A DNA stretch of 64,000 bases, taken from the NCBI RefSeq assembly GCF_905475465.1, contig NC_062246.1, positions 8,954,001 to 9,018,000 of the forward strand, written 5' to 3'. The notes under the pieces are model-generated. The model saw nothing but the letters and a program-made list of their open reading frames with translations, was not told the origin of the DNA and did not search any database. The position numbers and the translations under genes are program-made. Within the stretch, counting starts at the first letter, position 1; the number at the start of each line of letters is the position of its first letter. Shown piece by piece: positions 55,701 to 64,000 of the stretch. The stretch comes from Pieris napi (taxonomy: Eukaryota; Arthropoda; Insecta; Lepidoptera; Pieridae).

Positions 55701-58700
55701 ATCACTATTTATTGACCACCCCTCATATTCCTTTACAGACAAACTAACTGGCATAAAGTTAAAAATATTGCCATAAAAAAACAGACAAACTTAAGCTTCA
55801 ATGTTATTTAGCATTTTTTCAAAGACACTGGGGCCTAAAGAAAATGTTGATAATATATAGCTAACAAAAAATATTTCTTACCTTAAAAAATGCGATATAT
55901 ATAAGGGATGAATAAAAATTGATGAATTCAAAAAAGAAGATTTTAAACGTATATGAATCCTCATACTCCGTGTGTGTCCGCGGATTCTCAATATTAGTTA
56001 AATATACTGCTATTTTCGCGTAAATCTAGAAAAAAATATTAATATGCTTAATTAAGCGATCGTACTATCTGGGTATATGTGGGTAGTCGCAACGTTTACA
56101 TCGAGTCCTCATAAAATAATAAATTTAAAATAGTAAATCGCAAAAATATACCATAACAAGTAACAATTAAACAATATTAGTGAACTATCTGTCTCTGGAA
56201 AAGATAGCTGCTTTGTGGATAGCGGAAGAAATACAAAAAATCTACTTTTCAAAAGTGTGTTGGTGACTAGAAAATGTGAACAATAAAATATAGTGAATTT
56301 GGAATTCAGATTGGCAAATTTCCGACGTGGTTGTTTTGTATATCTGCGACCGAGTTGCTTAAAGAAATTATCGCATAAAGTCGAGGTAAATACGTGCTAA
56401 TTACTATAAGGAGCATTAATTGCAGTGACATTTGTACTGTCACACTATTGAAGGAGCATTTTTTGCTGTGCAATTTCGGAATTCTTTATATTTCCTATAT
56501 TAAATAAAATCATATAAAGCAATAATCTTTACATTAAATTGGAAGAAAGCGTACCATAAGAAAATAAGGTAAACATTAATGGCTAGTACATCCACTCGTC
56601 ACAAGAGGGCAGTTTCACCAGGAATATAAAATATCGAACTAAGCATCCAAGTAAATTAAGTACTTTGAAACTTACCCAAAATGGAATCCCAATTAAAAAT
56701 TCTCTTAGAAAAAATGGAGGAAATGAAACAATCTTTCAAAGAACAAAATGAAGAACTGGCTGAAAAATTCACGAAAAGCCTTTTAAACACTATAGACGAG
56801 AAACTTAGTCCTCTTATAGCCGAGAACCAGAAACTAAAAGAAGAAGTGAAAATCTTTCAAACGCGCGTGCAAAACTTGGAAAGAGAAGCAAGGAAGAACA
56901 ATGTAATACTACATGGCATTGTAGAAACGGAAAATAACGCAGCTGAACTCTGGAAAAACGCAATAGATGTATTAAACGAAACAGCACGAAGAAGCGAAGG
57001 GGTGCGCCAGTGGAATCATTGGGAGATTAGCAATCTAAGAAGACTTGGCAAGAAAATTGGAAACAAAATAAGACCAATCCTGGTTACTCTTTCTTTAACA
57101 TGGCGTAAATACGAACTCTTAAAAAATAATAAAAACTTCCCTCCAAACATATATGCAACGGAAGACTATCCTAAAGATGTCATCTTAAAAAGAAAGGGTC
57201 TAAAGCAAAAGAAGGAACAGGAAGAGAAAAATGGAAAAATCGCCTTTATAAGGTATGATAAGCTGATAGTAAAGGAGAAAGGATCGACATATTCTAAAAG
57301 GAAACGCTCACAATCCAAATCACCATCTGAAAATAAACAGGAACACAATAATGACATAACGGCTCCCAAGAAAGTAAACAAAACATATAATATATTTCGC
57401 TCCAGAGCAAATTCAACGTCAGGACTTGGAGAACATACCAACTAAAAACGATAATAAAACACAGCATACCGAAAAACCAAGAAAATACACAAATAACAAT
57501 TACCACGCTAAGAAAATACTCCCCAACCCGGCTGGTCCCCGTGGGGAATTAGACCAAAACCCTCCAACATTGAACCAAAAACAACAACAACATAATAAAG
57601 AAAACATTACACAAACTCTACCCAAGCAAAACGTCAACACGAAGATCCCAACATCCAGATACACAAGAATATACATTGCTACCCTAAACGTATTAACACT
57701 AAGATCAGATGAAAGCTTATCGGAATTGTCAATAGCATTACAAAACATTAACTGGGATATCCTCGGCATGAGTGAAGTGAGAAGAATAGGAGAAAACATT
57801 GTCGCACACCCAGACTTTATACTATATCATATAGGGGAAACCCCAGGAAAACATGGTGTAGGATTTTTAGTTAAAAAATACCTAACAAAGCACATAGATG
57901 GATTTCATGGTGTATCAGAGCGCATAGCATTATTGAATTTAAAATTACCCGATTACAAGGACCCATGGACCATTATCCAGATCTATTCACCTACAGAACA
58001 AGCAGATATGGAAACAATTGGCCAGTTTTACCAAGATTTGAACAAAGCTTTGCAGACATATGCCCACAAAAATATCATCGTGATGGGTGACTTCAATGGT
58101 CAAATTGGCGAACGCCAACGGGACGAGGATGCAATTATAGGGCCCTATACATACAGCTCAAAACCTAGAAGCAGGAATGGAAAAATGCTCATAGACTTTG
58201 CAATGGAAAATAACTTGACCATATTAAACACCGTCTTCAAGAAAAAGAAAAACAGAATGTGGACCTGGTTGTCACCCGATGGAAAATCAAAAAACCAAAT
58301 TGACTTTATACTGACCAACAAACATAAATTCTTTCCAAGCATAAATGTCATCAATAACCTAAATTTTAACACCAACCACCGCATGGTCAGAGCTGAGTTA
58401 AACCCATCCCAACCCAAGAACCCCAGACCAAAAATAAGTCGAGAAAATATAAAAATTAACAAACATCTGATAGGAGAAATAGCCAACTCACTAAACTCGA
58501 AACTTAAAGACTACAAATATGAAACAAAAGACGCCGACACACAGGAGAAATACAATTGGTTGGAAAATAAAATTGTAACCACTACTAAAGAACATAGCAA
58601 AAGGAAAGAGAACCTATACAACAGGATGACAGAAAAAACCGTCAACCTCCTTAACCAAAGAGCAGCGCTAATAAGTGCGAAAAATACTGGTAAAAATAGA

Positions 58701-61700
58701 AAAGAAATTGCAAGAATTAGTAAAGAAATAAAAGAAAACATTAGGAAAGACAGGAGACAACATCGTATGGAAACAATAGAGAGACATATTAGACAGACAG
58801 GAGGAATAAAGAAGGCGTACAAAGAATTAACTAACAAGAAAGAATGGATTGTTAAGATGGAAGATAGAAGAGGAGCGAAGAAAATTGGTAGACAAGAAAT
58901 ACTCAAAATCGCTACTGACTACTACACCGAACTATACAAAAATAACACAAATAAAAGAGAAATAGACTTACCAGAGTACGAAACGGTACCTTACATCATG
59001 CAGGAAGAAACTGAAAAAGCTATTGACACACAGAAAAATTATAAAACTCCAGGGCCAGATGGCATAACCAATGAAATACTAAAGCAAACGAAGGTAGCAG
59101 TGGCACCGATACTTACAGAAATTTTCAACTACGTGATAAACACAGAAATTATCCCAAAACAGTGGACTGAATCCATCATAATCCTTATATTCAAGAAAGG
59201 GAATCACTGCGATATTGGAAACTATAGACCCATCAGTCTAATGTCTAACATTTACAAGATTTTTGCAAAGATTATTTTGGAAAGAATAGGAAGGAAATTA
59301 GATGAGCAACAACCCATTGAACAGGCAGGATTCCGTAAAGATTTCTCGGTGCTAGACCACATCCACACTGTAAGACAAATTATAGAAAAATTCAATGAGT
59401 ACCAGCTTGTATACTACATAGCTTTTATTGATTACAGTAAGGCTTTCGATTCTTTGATACACTCAAAAATCTGGGAAGCCTTAAAGGAACTGGGTATAGA
59501 GCATAAATATATAAGAATTATAAAAAACATTTATAAACACAGTTCGGCTTGTATCCGCCTAGAAAAAGAAGGAAATAAATTTCAAATACAAAAAGGCGTG
59601 AGACAGGGTGACCCCCTTTCACCAACACTCTTTCTGGCCGTAATAGAAATGATCTTCAGGAATCTGGAATGGAGGGACATGGGTATAACTATTAATGGCC
59701 GCGCGCTAACGCACCTACGATTCGCTGATGATATCGTATTATTTGCAAAAACACCAGCTGATCTAAACAAGATGATAAATGATCTAGCATCGGAAAGTGC
59801 AAAGGCCGGATTGAAGCTAAACCCGGAAAAAACAAAAATCATGACCAATGGCAACAAAGACCCTGTAATAGTGGAGCAGAACCAAATCTCCTACGTGGAA
59901 GAATATTTATACCTCGGTCAACTGATGTCTCCAGACGATAACGGAAACAAAGAAGTCGAAAGAAGAGTTGCAAACAGCTGGAAAAAATATTGGAGCCTAA
60001 AAGAAGTGATGAAAGACAAGACCCTACACAATTCAACGAAAAGCAAATTATTTAACACATGCATCCTGCCAGTGCTGGCTTACGGGAGCGAAACATGGGC
60101 TTTAACAAAAAACGTAACAAATAAACTCTCCGTATGTCAACATGCCATGGAAAGGAGCATGACTGGGATCAAAAGAAAAGACAAAGTAAGGAGTAGCAAC
60201 ATCAGAGGAAAGACTAAGGTACAGGACATAACTTTGAAAATAAGAAGACAAAAGTGGAAATGGGCAGGCCACATGATCAGGGGAAAGGACAAATGGAGTA
60301 AAATAATCACACAATGGTACCCAAGAGATGGAAAGAGAAAGAGAGGTAGACCACAAAAAAGGTGGGACGACGACATTATACAAGTCGCGGGAACAACATG
60401 GGGTAGAGTGGCCATAGAAAGGCCAGAATGGAGAAGGTTGGAGGAGGCCTTTGCCATCTGGCAAACGGACAAGCAAAAGTGGAAGAAAAGTACAATATAC
60501 GAAAAATAAAGAAAAATACTGGCATGTCCGAATAGAGGCTATAATAATAATAATAATAATAAAAACTATCTGTACATTCGAAAACATCTTCTCAGTTCTT
60601 TCCTCGAAAATTTATCTTTATATTAAACTAAAAAAAAAAACCTTTTTAAATAATATACAGTTTTCTAGGTCTTATCTTTAAATAATATAATATTACGCCG
60701 ATTATTTTAATAAGGTCTTCTCCTTTACGATATAAACGCATTTCAATAAAAACTGTACTTTTTATTAAACAATTTGAGTAATAGTGAATAAATTTAATTA
60801 GCTTTGTGTTTCGAATTTTTACTTACCCTTGTCAAAATCATAATAATTGACAAGTTGATCAACGCTGCCGTCATGGCGGTGAAGATTTTCGCGTGTTTCT
60901 TGAGAAAAAACCCGCTACCACCATAGATAACAGACACCATCGAAATCCTGTAGATTATTGTTCCTAACACTGCGCCCATTACAACCGTTATCTGTGAACA
61001 AATTGGCTATTTGTCTCTATGTTTTGTTATGTATACTAAGGAGATACGATGTAAGTACGGCTGGAAAACTTGGTAGTCTAAGGACGTATAAGTACCTACT
61101 GAGTTTCATCATCGTACGTCGAGGCAAAGTTCGAAATTCCACGAATTAATATTATTGAATTTACATTGGTTTTTGTATATTCGAGGGCGAAATATATTTA
61201 TTTATTCACCAAAATATCCTTACAGAACCAATACAGAATATTGCTACTGTGCGAACATAATATATAAAGATGTCGATAGTGTCGGAGACAGCATTCAGTA
61301 AGCGCAAAGTCTTTGTTAACGGAGATCTGCCTTGCGATTCTGTAACTCACTTTTCGATCTCACACAGCGGTTTTCGCAGCGGCGGTCGCGCTCAAATCAG
61401 TCGTAAAGCAGTCATTTTATGATTTGGCATTCTGATAAGAAGGGAGCTTGTAGTTTATTGTTTTTTGAAAACCGCTGTGTAAGTTCGAAAAGTGAGTTAC
61501 AGAATCGCAAGGCTGTTCTGATATATATGTATATACTATATATATTGACCGAGAAGGTTCTAGCGCCTCTGTTTTTTAAATATATATAAATCTTATTAGC
61601 TATGTATTTAAAATTAATGAGTATATACACAAAATCTCACCATAAACAGCACAGCAGAGCTGGTTGCGACGTATCGCATGGTCTTTTGCCAGGGTGCTAG

Positions 61701-64000
61701 AAAGGGCTCTTTCTCACGCGTGACCGGGTTTGTGCGGAATGTTTTTACCGAGGTTTCGAACTCTGGTCGAATGTCTTCATCCTAACAAGAATTTATTAAA
61801 TATAATTAAAAAGATGACTGATGTTTAAATACATTTCTGTGTCTCATATATCTTAATATTTAAAACAAAGCCGCGTTTGTAGAAACACTTATGACTTGAG
61901 AACGGCTGGTCCAATTTCATTGTTATTTATTTATTATTAAAATCAGAATAACTATTAAAAACATTGGAAAATTTACGAAAAAAAATTTCAATTTGTTAAT
62001 GGGTTAGGTAACTGAAAAAATATTTATGTTCATCCCGGTAAACTCTCCTCTCAAATTAAAAAATTTATTTAATAAAGGTTTCCATATATCTACAATATTC
62101 GTATATTAGCGTATTTTAGATTTATTTAAATATATGCATCTCAGTAATGAAACAGGATTGACAGATATATTGATTGTCAAATATTTATGCCTGCGTCCAA
62201 AAATGTATGTTGTTAAAACTCAGGAAAATATATTAAGCCACTTAAATATACAACAAATCAACTCGTTTCTACTGTGGTGCATTCTGCTTAATAAAGTAGG
62301 GAAGTTAATATTGATTTTGCTAACATGTACACGACATTCATTAACTGTTAGGCGGTTCGCCGGGTAGTATAAAATATAAATAAATACCCAATTTAAAGAA
62401 TAAATAAAACATATGGACTCCTTACTTGATCGACACCTCCCAAGTCCCACTCCCACCGAAGAACAGACTGTTTCCTTTTCCATAACTCCAAGAATGTTGT
62501 TGCTGAAATGTTTATTTAAAAAGTGGATTTCCAAAAATTAACTAAAGCATAGTTTCTCAACCATTTTTATGTCACAACCCACGAAAAAGCCAAGACCTTC
62601 GGTAAAACAGTCACTGTAAAATTATAATAATATGTACATAGCGCGCAATTTTTAACGAATCTTTTGTACCTTTATGCAGTTTGTATTTATTATTTTTCAA
62701 CAGACTGCGACCCCTTTTAAAACAAACTCATCCCCTCCAAGGGTCAAGGGGGGCTTGCGAAACGATGTGTGCGAAACAAACCAATACCGTATAGGCAGAT
62801 AGTGTTCTACCCTGCCAAGTATTCTAGTAAGTTTTGAAGCAATGGGATTTTATTAAGAGAAAGAAAATTACTCACCCCAAAAAGACATAAATATAGCAAA
62901 GAACACAGTCGCGGGGTTGTCGAAAAGGTAGCTTAGTTGAGCGAAGAGACAGGAGTCGGATAAACTCTGGTACTGACACGCTTTGTCACAGAGCGGACAT
63001 AGTGTAATGTTACCAGGGCCAGACATATCGCAGATTTCTTTACTGAAAAATTGTATATAACTAAACTGAACTGACGATAATGTCAAGTATACGTGATTTA
63101 CACCTTAGTGCATATAACAATTTACAAGAATCAAAAACAAAAAGTACTAGTGTACGGGCCTAAAGCGATTTAAGCGATCTATTCCCAAATGAAAATAGTT
63201 TAAATTTTTGACAGTTCTGACTGATTTCTTATACTATTATATACTTATTTCTTTTAAATATAATACACGTATATTCCTTTTTGAGTTTTTCATACAAAAA
63301 TCTATCGACACTATTACTATTAGAACAGCTATTAAATTTGTACACATTGTTTCTGGTGCAGCCTCTGTGCATTCTCATATCTCTCTGATATTAATAACAA
63401 ACAGTAAAGAACAGAAACGGCTGCTTTTTGAGTTAAAAAAACACAAAAATATATCCTGGTTTATCAATTAATACTTATTTATTCAGAAATTATGAACAAA
63501 TAATAATAAACTTTGGGCAAGAACCATCCACCAGGACTATCTAATTTTGCCAGGATTACTAAACTTTGGTTCTAAGAGCCTTAGAGATCAGCCTTGCGAT
63601 TCTGTAACTCACTTTTCGAACTCTCTGATAAGGAGGTAGCTTGTAGTTTATTGTTTATAAGAATGCCAAATCGTAAAATGACTGCTTCACGACTGATTTG
63701 AGCGCGACCGCCGCTGTGAAAACCGCTGTGAGAGTTCGAAAAGTGAGTTACAGAATCGCAAGGCAGTTTTACTTTGGAGTAATATAAGCAACCACTTACC
63801 TAGGTATGTTATCACCCGAATCAATACTAGCCAGCCCATACAGAAAACAAAGGGTCCCAACAATCGCAGGCGCATATAACATCTTGGTATAAAATCCGAG
63901 CCAGGAGAAGTATAACGCTATTTTCTCCCCGAAGTACCTCCTCACTAACCACAATGGCTGCTTTTTATACCATTTGGCGGGACGAGCCCACTCCAAGTAA
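43767..64000 (-). CDS. anoctamin (TMEM16), 3' part, frameshifted
   Basis: Membrane protein of the family of calcium-activated chloride channels and lipid scramblases. Minus-strand exons: 63800-64000 (runs off the window), 62876-63042, 62426-62502, 61641-61781, 60827-60991, 55882-56025, 55239-55408, 54003-54142, 48522-48681, 47985-48030, 45014-45119, 44039-44225 and 43767-43967, about 635 codons. Blocks seen: YFGEKIALYFSWLGFYTKML, FDNPATVFFAIF, RPEFE...NPVTREKEP, GKQCFNNFVE, FDEYLEMILQYGFVTLFVAA, LLNNIAEIRLDAYK, AFVIAYTSDFIPR, YWHVFAARLAFVVVFE and HVVFG...IPDIP. Residues equal to the six calcium ligands of mouse TMEM16A (N650, E654, E702, E705, E734, D738) are present. All junctions are in phase except within exon 44039-44225, which is one base short: the frame breaks between CDMPNDIG and YRNPP at the C4 run 44136-44139. 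Subtype not resolved. Confidence 0.93.
44815..44925. repeat. MITE-like repeat with GGGGCTTGAGAC end, copy 3 of 3
   Basis: Ends GTCTTGAGCCCC and contains TTGGTCACGTGACC, ACAAATTTGTTTGGTTAGTG and GTCACGCCTG. It sits in an anoctamin intron. Diverged relative of 41425-41600. Confidence 0.5.
45929..46718 (+). pseudogene. C-terminal part of a GCD-S-T-S / TSO1-like CXC protein
   Basis: The frame is open from the loop start to TAA at 46716, apart from one TGA at 46416-46418. It reads CQNHALFLHAITGCDSTSAF, then RFLLALYGAP, CLPPTSAAAHQHLFRVYYQV, DPKDWGWK, and after the TGA, KKGCSAKCGCKKVGLFCSVA followed by CTNCQGRSC. A run of Glu/Gly closes the protein. The cysteine cluster resembles tesmin/TSO1-like CXC domains. 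The TGA sits at a position where a cysteine would be expected (CN-stop-KKGC). I recall similar proteins scattered in invertebrate genomes without a settled function. No N-terminal part is present. Confidence 0.7.
46605..46690 (+). repeat. GAA/GGA-rich coding microsatellite
   Basis: A purine-only tract of GAAGAA, GGAGAA and related triplets encodes the acidic Glu/Gly tail of the loop protein. Likely variable in length by slippage. Confidence 0.7.
46999..47225. mobile_element. MITE inserted in the right arm
   Basis: Inverted ends of about 40 bp: TTATTTTTCCGACCCAAATA and, inverted, TTATTTTTCCGACCCAAATG, each continuing CGGCCAATAGAATTGCACCA. About 50 further bases (47226-47278) also have no counterpart in the left arm, so the insert may be larger or two events occurred. 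Confidence 0.75.
47640..47870 (-). pseudogene. LINE C-terminal remnant
   Basis: The minus strand gives PRHPIIPFVPPFRRTRFGQS followed by SPMSRL, resembling the R...F..SP..R....N block that ends CR1/Jockey-type ORF2 proteins. Interrupted by stops; old. Confidence 0.4.
48783..50919 (+). pseudogene. LINE ORF2 (reverse transcriptase), frameshifted
   Basis: Reverse transcriptase blocks in order: SKIIPLFKTGDKSDPTNFRP, ISILPTLSKIFEKIIHNQL, DLSKAFDCVEHKTLL, GVPQGSILGPLLFLIYINDL and the catalytic FADDTSLIF. One extra T in the T6 run at 50095-50100 then forces a stop. The next frame continues with KISRNAINFDEVND through FLGITLDSRLQWKPHI and YGILLWGSA to PL-stop at 50919. Reading upstream of the first ATG (48924) stays open to 48783, showing 5' truncation rather than a true start. 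The endonuclease domain is absent. Otherwise well preserved, so insertion is fairly recent. Confidence 0.9.
48783..50990 (+). mobile_element. Jockey/CR1-type LINE, 5' truncated, one frameshift
   Basis: The element starts inside the linker between endonuclease and reverse transcriptase. It carries nearly all of the reverse transcriptase and C-terminal domain, then ends in a short 3' UTR and a TTA-triplet tail (about 50977-50990). No clear target duplication. It lies in the anoctamin intron between exons 48522-48681 and 54003-54142, opposite in strand. Confidence 0.85.
51072..51175 (+). repeat. CR1-like LINE 3' end fragment
   Basis: GACGGCAACGCACTCGCGAG, CCCTCTGGTAATGTGATTG and CAGGTGAGCCTTCTGAACG parallel the last 100 bases of the copy at 54491-55200. 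Only the 3' end was copied. Confidence 0.65.
51694..53984. mobile_element. octamer-lattice foldback element, copy 2
   Basis: Same outer ends (GACCACAAGCCCATGAAC, TA flanks at 51692-51693 and 53985-53986), arms and octamer arrangement as copy 1, with only scattered differences. The extra length is explained by the complete inner element at 52397-52978. It ends 18 bases from the anoctamin exon 54003-54142 without touching its splice donor. Confidence 0.85.
52397..52978. mobile_element. inner foldback element, complete
   Basis: Two arms of about 222 bp start CAGGGCGTCCCAAAGTTATG and are inverses of each other, separated by about 130 bp. TA flanks both sides. Each arm contains GGTTCGATTYCC (read outward), matching a tRNA B box. 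Non-coding. Confidence 0.85.
54491..55200 (+). mobile_element. CR1-like LINE, 5' truncated, poly(A) tail
   Basis: A severely 5'-truncated copy: coding from about 54491 to 55190, then an A-rich tail at 55185-55205. Fragments of the same family occur at 19727, 28690, 34170, 51072 and 61095. The clade is probably the CR1/Zenon group common in Lepidoptera (inference). It sits between anoctamin exons 54003-54142 and 55239-55408, only about 35 bases from the latter. Confidence 0.8.
54495..55190 (+). pseudogene. CR1-like ORF2 C-terminal fragment
   Basis: Open frame encoding GILGVDISNDVQFRGHLEGK, then LYKAQIRPHMEYCSHLWAGA, LDRIQRRAVRI and KKRAYQFLKGRQRTREP...RYHLTSGEPP. This is the C-terminal (post-catalytic) region of CR1/Jockey-like reverse transcriptases. 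The FADD core lies upstream and is missing. The ATG at 54555 is internal. Confidence 0.85.
56681..57445 (+). CDS. LINE ORF1 protein, nucleic-acid binding
   Basis: A 254-residue protein. Residues about 1-75 are heptad-rich (LLEKMEEMKQSFKEQNEELA and following), a predicted coiled coil for trimer or dimer formation. Residues about 110-175 carry RRLGKKIGNKIRPILVTLSL and YATEDYPKDVI, resembling the RRM-like and C-terminal region of L1-type ORF1 proteins. A basic Lys/Arg/Ser-rich tail follows. ORF1 proteins bind the element's RNA in the cytoplasm and travel with it. Its last 20 bases overlap ORF2, a layout suggesting reinitiation or coupling. The ATG at 56681 is the first in frame after the 5' UTR. 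Confidence 0.8.
   Translation: MESQLKILLEKMEEMKQSFKEQNEELAEKFTKSLLNTIDEKLSPLIAENQKLKEEVKIFQTRVQNLEREARKNNVILHGIVETENNAAELWKNAIDVLNETARRSEGVRQWNHWEISNLRRLGKKIGNKIRPILVTLSLTWRKYELLKNNKNFPPNIYATEDYPKDVILKRKGLKQKKEQEEKNGKIAFIRYDKLIVKEKGSTYSKRKRSQSKSPSENKQEHNNDITAPKKVNKTYNIFRSRANSTSGLGEHTN
57426..60509 (+). CDS. LINE ORF2: endonuclease and reverse transcriptase
   Basis: A 1027-residue frame without breaks. Residues about 80-310 form an APE-like endonuclease: IATLNVLTLR, the catalytic SEVRR, GKHGVGFLVKK, YSPTEQAD, VMGDFNGQIGE, KNQIDFILTN and a variant TNHRMVRAE (usually SDHR). Residues about 540-820 form the reverse transcriptase: KTPGPDGITNEILK, IIILIFKKGNHCDIGNYRPI, FIDYSKAFDS, GVRQGDPLSPTLFLAVIEMI and the catalytic FADDIVLFA. 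The C-terminal block GKRKRGRPQKRWDDDI...W is characteristic of RTE-like elements. It nicks DNA and copies its own RNA at the nick. Known family roles; activity of this copy is not shown. Long minus-strand frames over it are shadows. Confidence 0.93.
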   Translation: MENIPTKNDNKTQHTEKPRKYTNNNYHAKKILPNPAGPRGELDQNPPTLNQKQQQHNKENITQTLPKQNVNTKIPTSRYTRIYIATLNVLTLRSDESLSELSIALQNINWDILGMSEVRRIGENIVAHPDFILYHIGETPGKHGVGFLVKKYLTKHIDGFHGVSERIALLNLKLPDYKDPWTIIQIYSPTEQADMETIGQFYQDLNKALQTYAHKNIIVMGDFNGQIGERQRDEDAIIGPYTYSSKPRSRNGKMLIDFAMENNLTILNTVFKKKKNRMWTWLSPDGKSKNQIDFILTNKHKFFPSINVINNLNFNTNHRMVRAELNPSQPKNPRPKISRENIKINKHLIGEIANSLNSKLKDYKYETKDADTQEKYNWLENKIVTTTKEHSKRKENLYNRMTEKTVNLLNQRAALISAKNTGKNRKEIARISKEIKENIRKDRRQHRMETIERHIRQTGGIKKAYKELTNKKEWIVKMEDRRGAKKIGRQEILKIATDYYTELYKNNTNKREIDLPEYETVPYIMQEETEKAIDTQKNYKTPGPDGITNEILKQTKVAVAPILTEIFNYVINTEIIPKQWTESIIILIFKKGNHCDIGNYRPISLMSNIYKIFAKIILERIGRKLDEQQPIEQAGFRKDFSVLDHIHTVRQIIEKFNEYQLVYYIAFIDYSKAFDSLIHSKIWEALKELGIEHKYIRIIKNIYKHSSACIRLEKEGNKFQIQKGVRQGDPLSPTLFLAVIEMIFRNLEWRDMGITINGRALTHLRFADDIVLFAKTPADLNKMINDLASESAKAGLKLNPEKTKIMTNGNKDPVIVEQNQISYVEEYLYLGQLMSPDDNGNKEVERRVANSWKKYWSLKEVMKDKTLHNSTKSKLFNTCILPVLAYGSETWALTKNVTNKLSVCQHAMERSMTGIKRKDKVRSSNIRGKTKVQDITLKIRRQKWKWAGHMIRGKDKWSKIITQWYPRDGKRKRGRPQKRWDDDIIQVAGTTWGRVAIERPEWRRLEEAFAIWQTDKQKWKKSTIYEK
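61095..61142 (+). repeat. CR1-like LINE scrap
   Basis: GAGTTTCATCATCGTACGTC and GAGGCAAAGTTCGAAATTCC match 54891-54938 of the CR1-like copy with a few changes. About 48 bp only. Confidence 0.6.
61329..61513. mobile_element. palindromic MITE family, copy 3 of 4
   Basis: Perfect-looking ends GCCTTGCGATTCTGTAACTC and inverse, flanked by T on both sides. Same length as copy 1. Lies between anoctamin exons 60827-60991 and 61641-61781. Confidence 0.82.
62545..62790. repeat. hAT-like MITE remnant
   Basis: It begins AGTTTCTCAACCATTTTTAT and contains CACAACCC and GACTGCGACCCCTTTT. This is the look of widespread hAT MITEs (TTTCTCAACC...CGACCCC). The other end near GCGAAAC is eroded. Confidence 0.4.
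63591..63764. mobile_element. palindromic MITE family, copy 4 of 4
   Basis: Ends GCCTTGCGATTCTGTAACTC and inverse. The interior order CATTCTGA/GATAAGGAGG...GCTCAAATCAGTCG is inverted relative to copy 3. It ends 36 bases before the splice donor of the anoctamin exon 63800-64000. Confidence 0.82.

Larger units (their letters stand above)
56193..60563 (+). mobile_element. RTE-like LINE, apparently full length and intact
   Basis: Two overlapping intact frames are preceded by about 490 bp of 5' UTR and followed by a 3' UTR of only about 30 bp and a TAA-triplet tail (60540-60562). AACTATCTGT occurs at 56183-56192 and again immediately after the tail (60564-60573), a probable 10-bp target duplication that fixes the limits. 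It lies in an anoctamin intron, antisense to that gene. Intact frames and duplication indicate recent movement. Confidence 0.85.

Noticed and set aside
60102..60587. 161-codon minus-strand open frame over the LINE
   Set aside because: It mirrors the coding strand of the intact ORF2 and has no family resemblance. Other long minus frames at 58145-58906 have the same origin.
1..64000. CRISPR arrays, operons, bacterial promoters
   Set aside because: The window is eukaryotic with spliced genes. Repeats present are transposon ends and satellites without regular unique spacers.

Overview
This is eukaryotic, AT-rich nuclear DNA from an insect, most likely a moth or butterfly (Lepidoptera). The evidence is spliced genes with GT-AG introns, a lepidopteran-style tRNA-derived SINE present in several copies, CR1-, Jockey- and RTE-type retrotransposons, and many hAT, Harbinger, pogo and foldback DNA elements. 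The order assignment is an inference; no species can be named from the sequence alone.

Three host genes are present. (1) RpS3A (ribosomal protein S3a), plus strand, 10058-13444: eight coding exons, a complete 264-residue frame, a 5' TOP-like start and a very short 3' UTR. Its introns carry five apparent snoRNAs: three copies of one box C/D family (introns 2, 3 and 7) and two copies of one H/ACA family (introns 4 and 5). (2) A CD36/class B scavenger receptor gene, minus strand, 14350-32205. Eleven exons join in phase, and a phase-compatible first coding exon at 31977-32205 completes a 562-residue frame. (3) The 3' part of an anoctamin (TMEM16) gene, minus strand, 43767 to beyond 64000: thirteen exons, with all six family calcium-site residues present, but a one-base frameshift in the penultimate exon.

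Most of the remainder is mobile DNA. 1-9900 is mostly AT-rich intergenic sequence with a Harbinger-type MITE and old LINE/SINE pieces. Introns of the CD36 gene hold a pogo-type element with a nested MITE, a MITE containing a Harbinger transposase fragment, and hAT and other MITEs. 36828-38477 is a hAT element with a perfect 8-bp target duplication, itself holding a nested MITE. 38519-40518 and 51694-53984 are two copies of a large palindromic element with about 425-bp inverted repeats and 14 copies of the octamer TGTACGGC/GCCGTACA on a partial 141-bp lattice. 42061-43399 is a foldback element split by a Jockey-type retrotransposon. The anoctamin introns hold four large insertions: a palindromic element carrying a gene fragment (45398-47513), a frameshifted Jockey/CR1-type element (48783-50990), the second octamer element, and an apparently intact RTE-like retrotransposon (56193-60563).

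The strongest candidate for something not well described is 45398-47513. Two arms of 0.5 kb and more enclose the C-terminal part of a protein with a GCDSTS motif and a TSO1-like cysteine cluster. The coding segment fills the loop almost exactly, and one stop codon replaces a cysteine of the cluster. The octamer-lattice element is the second candidate.
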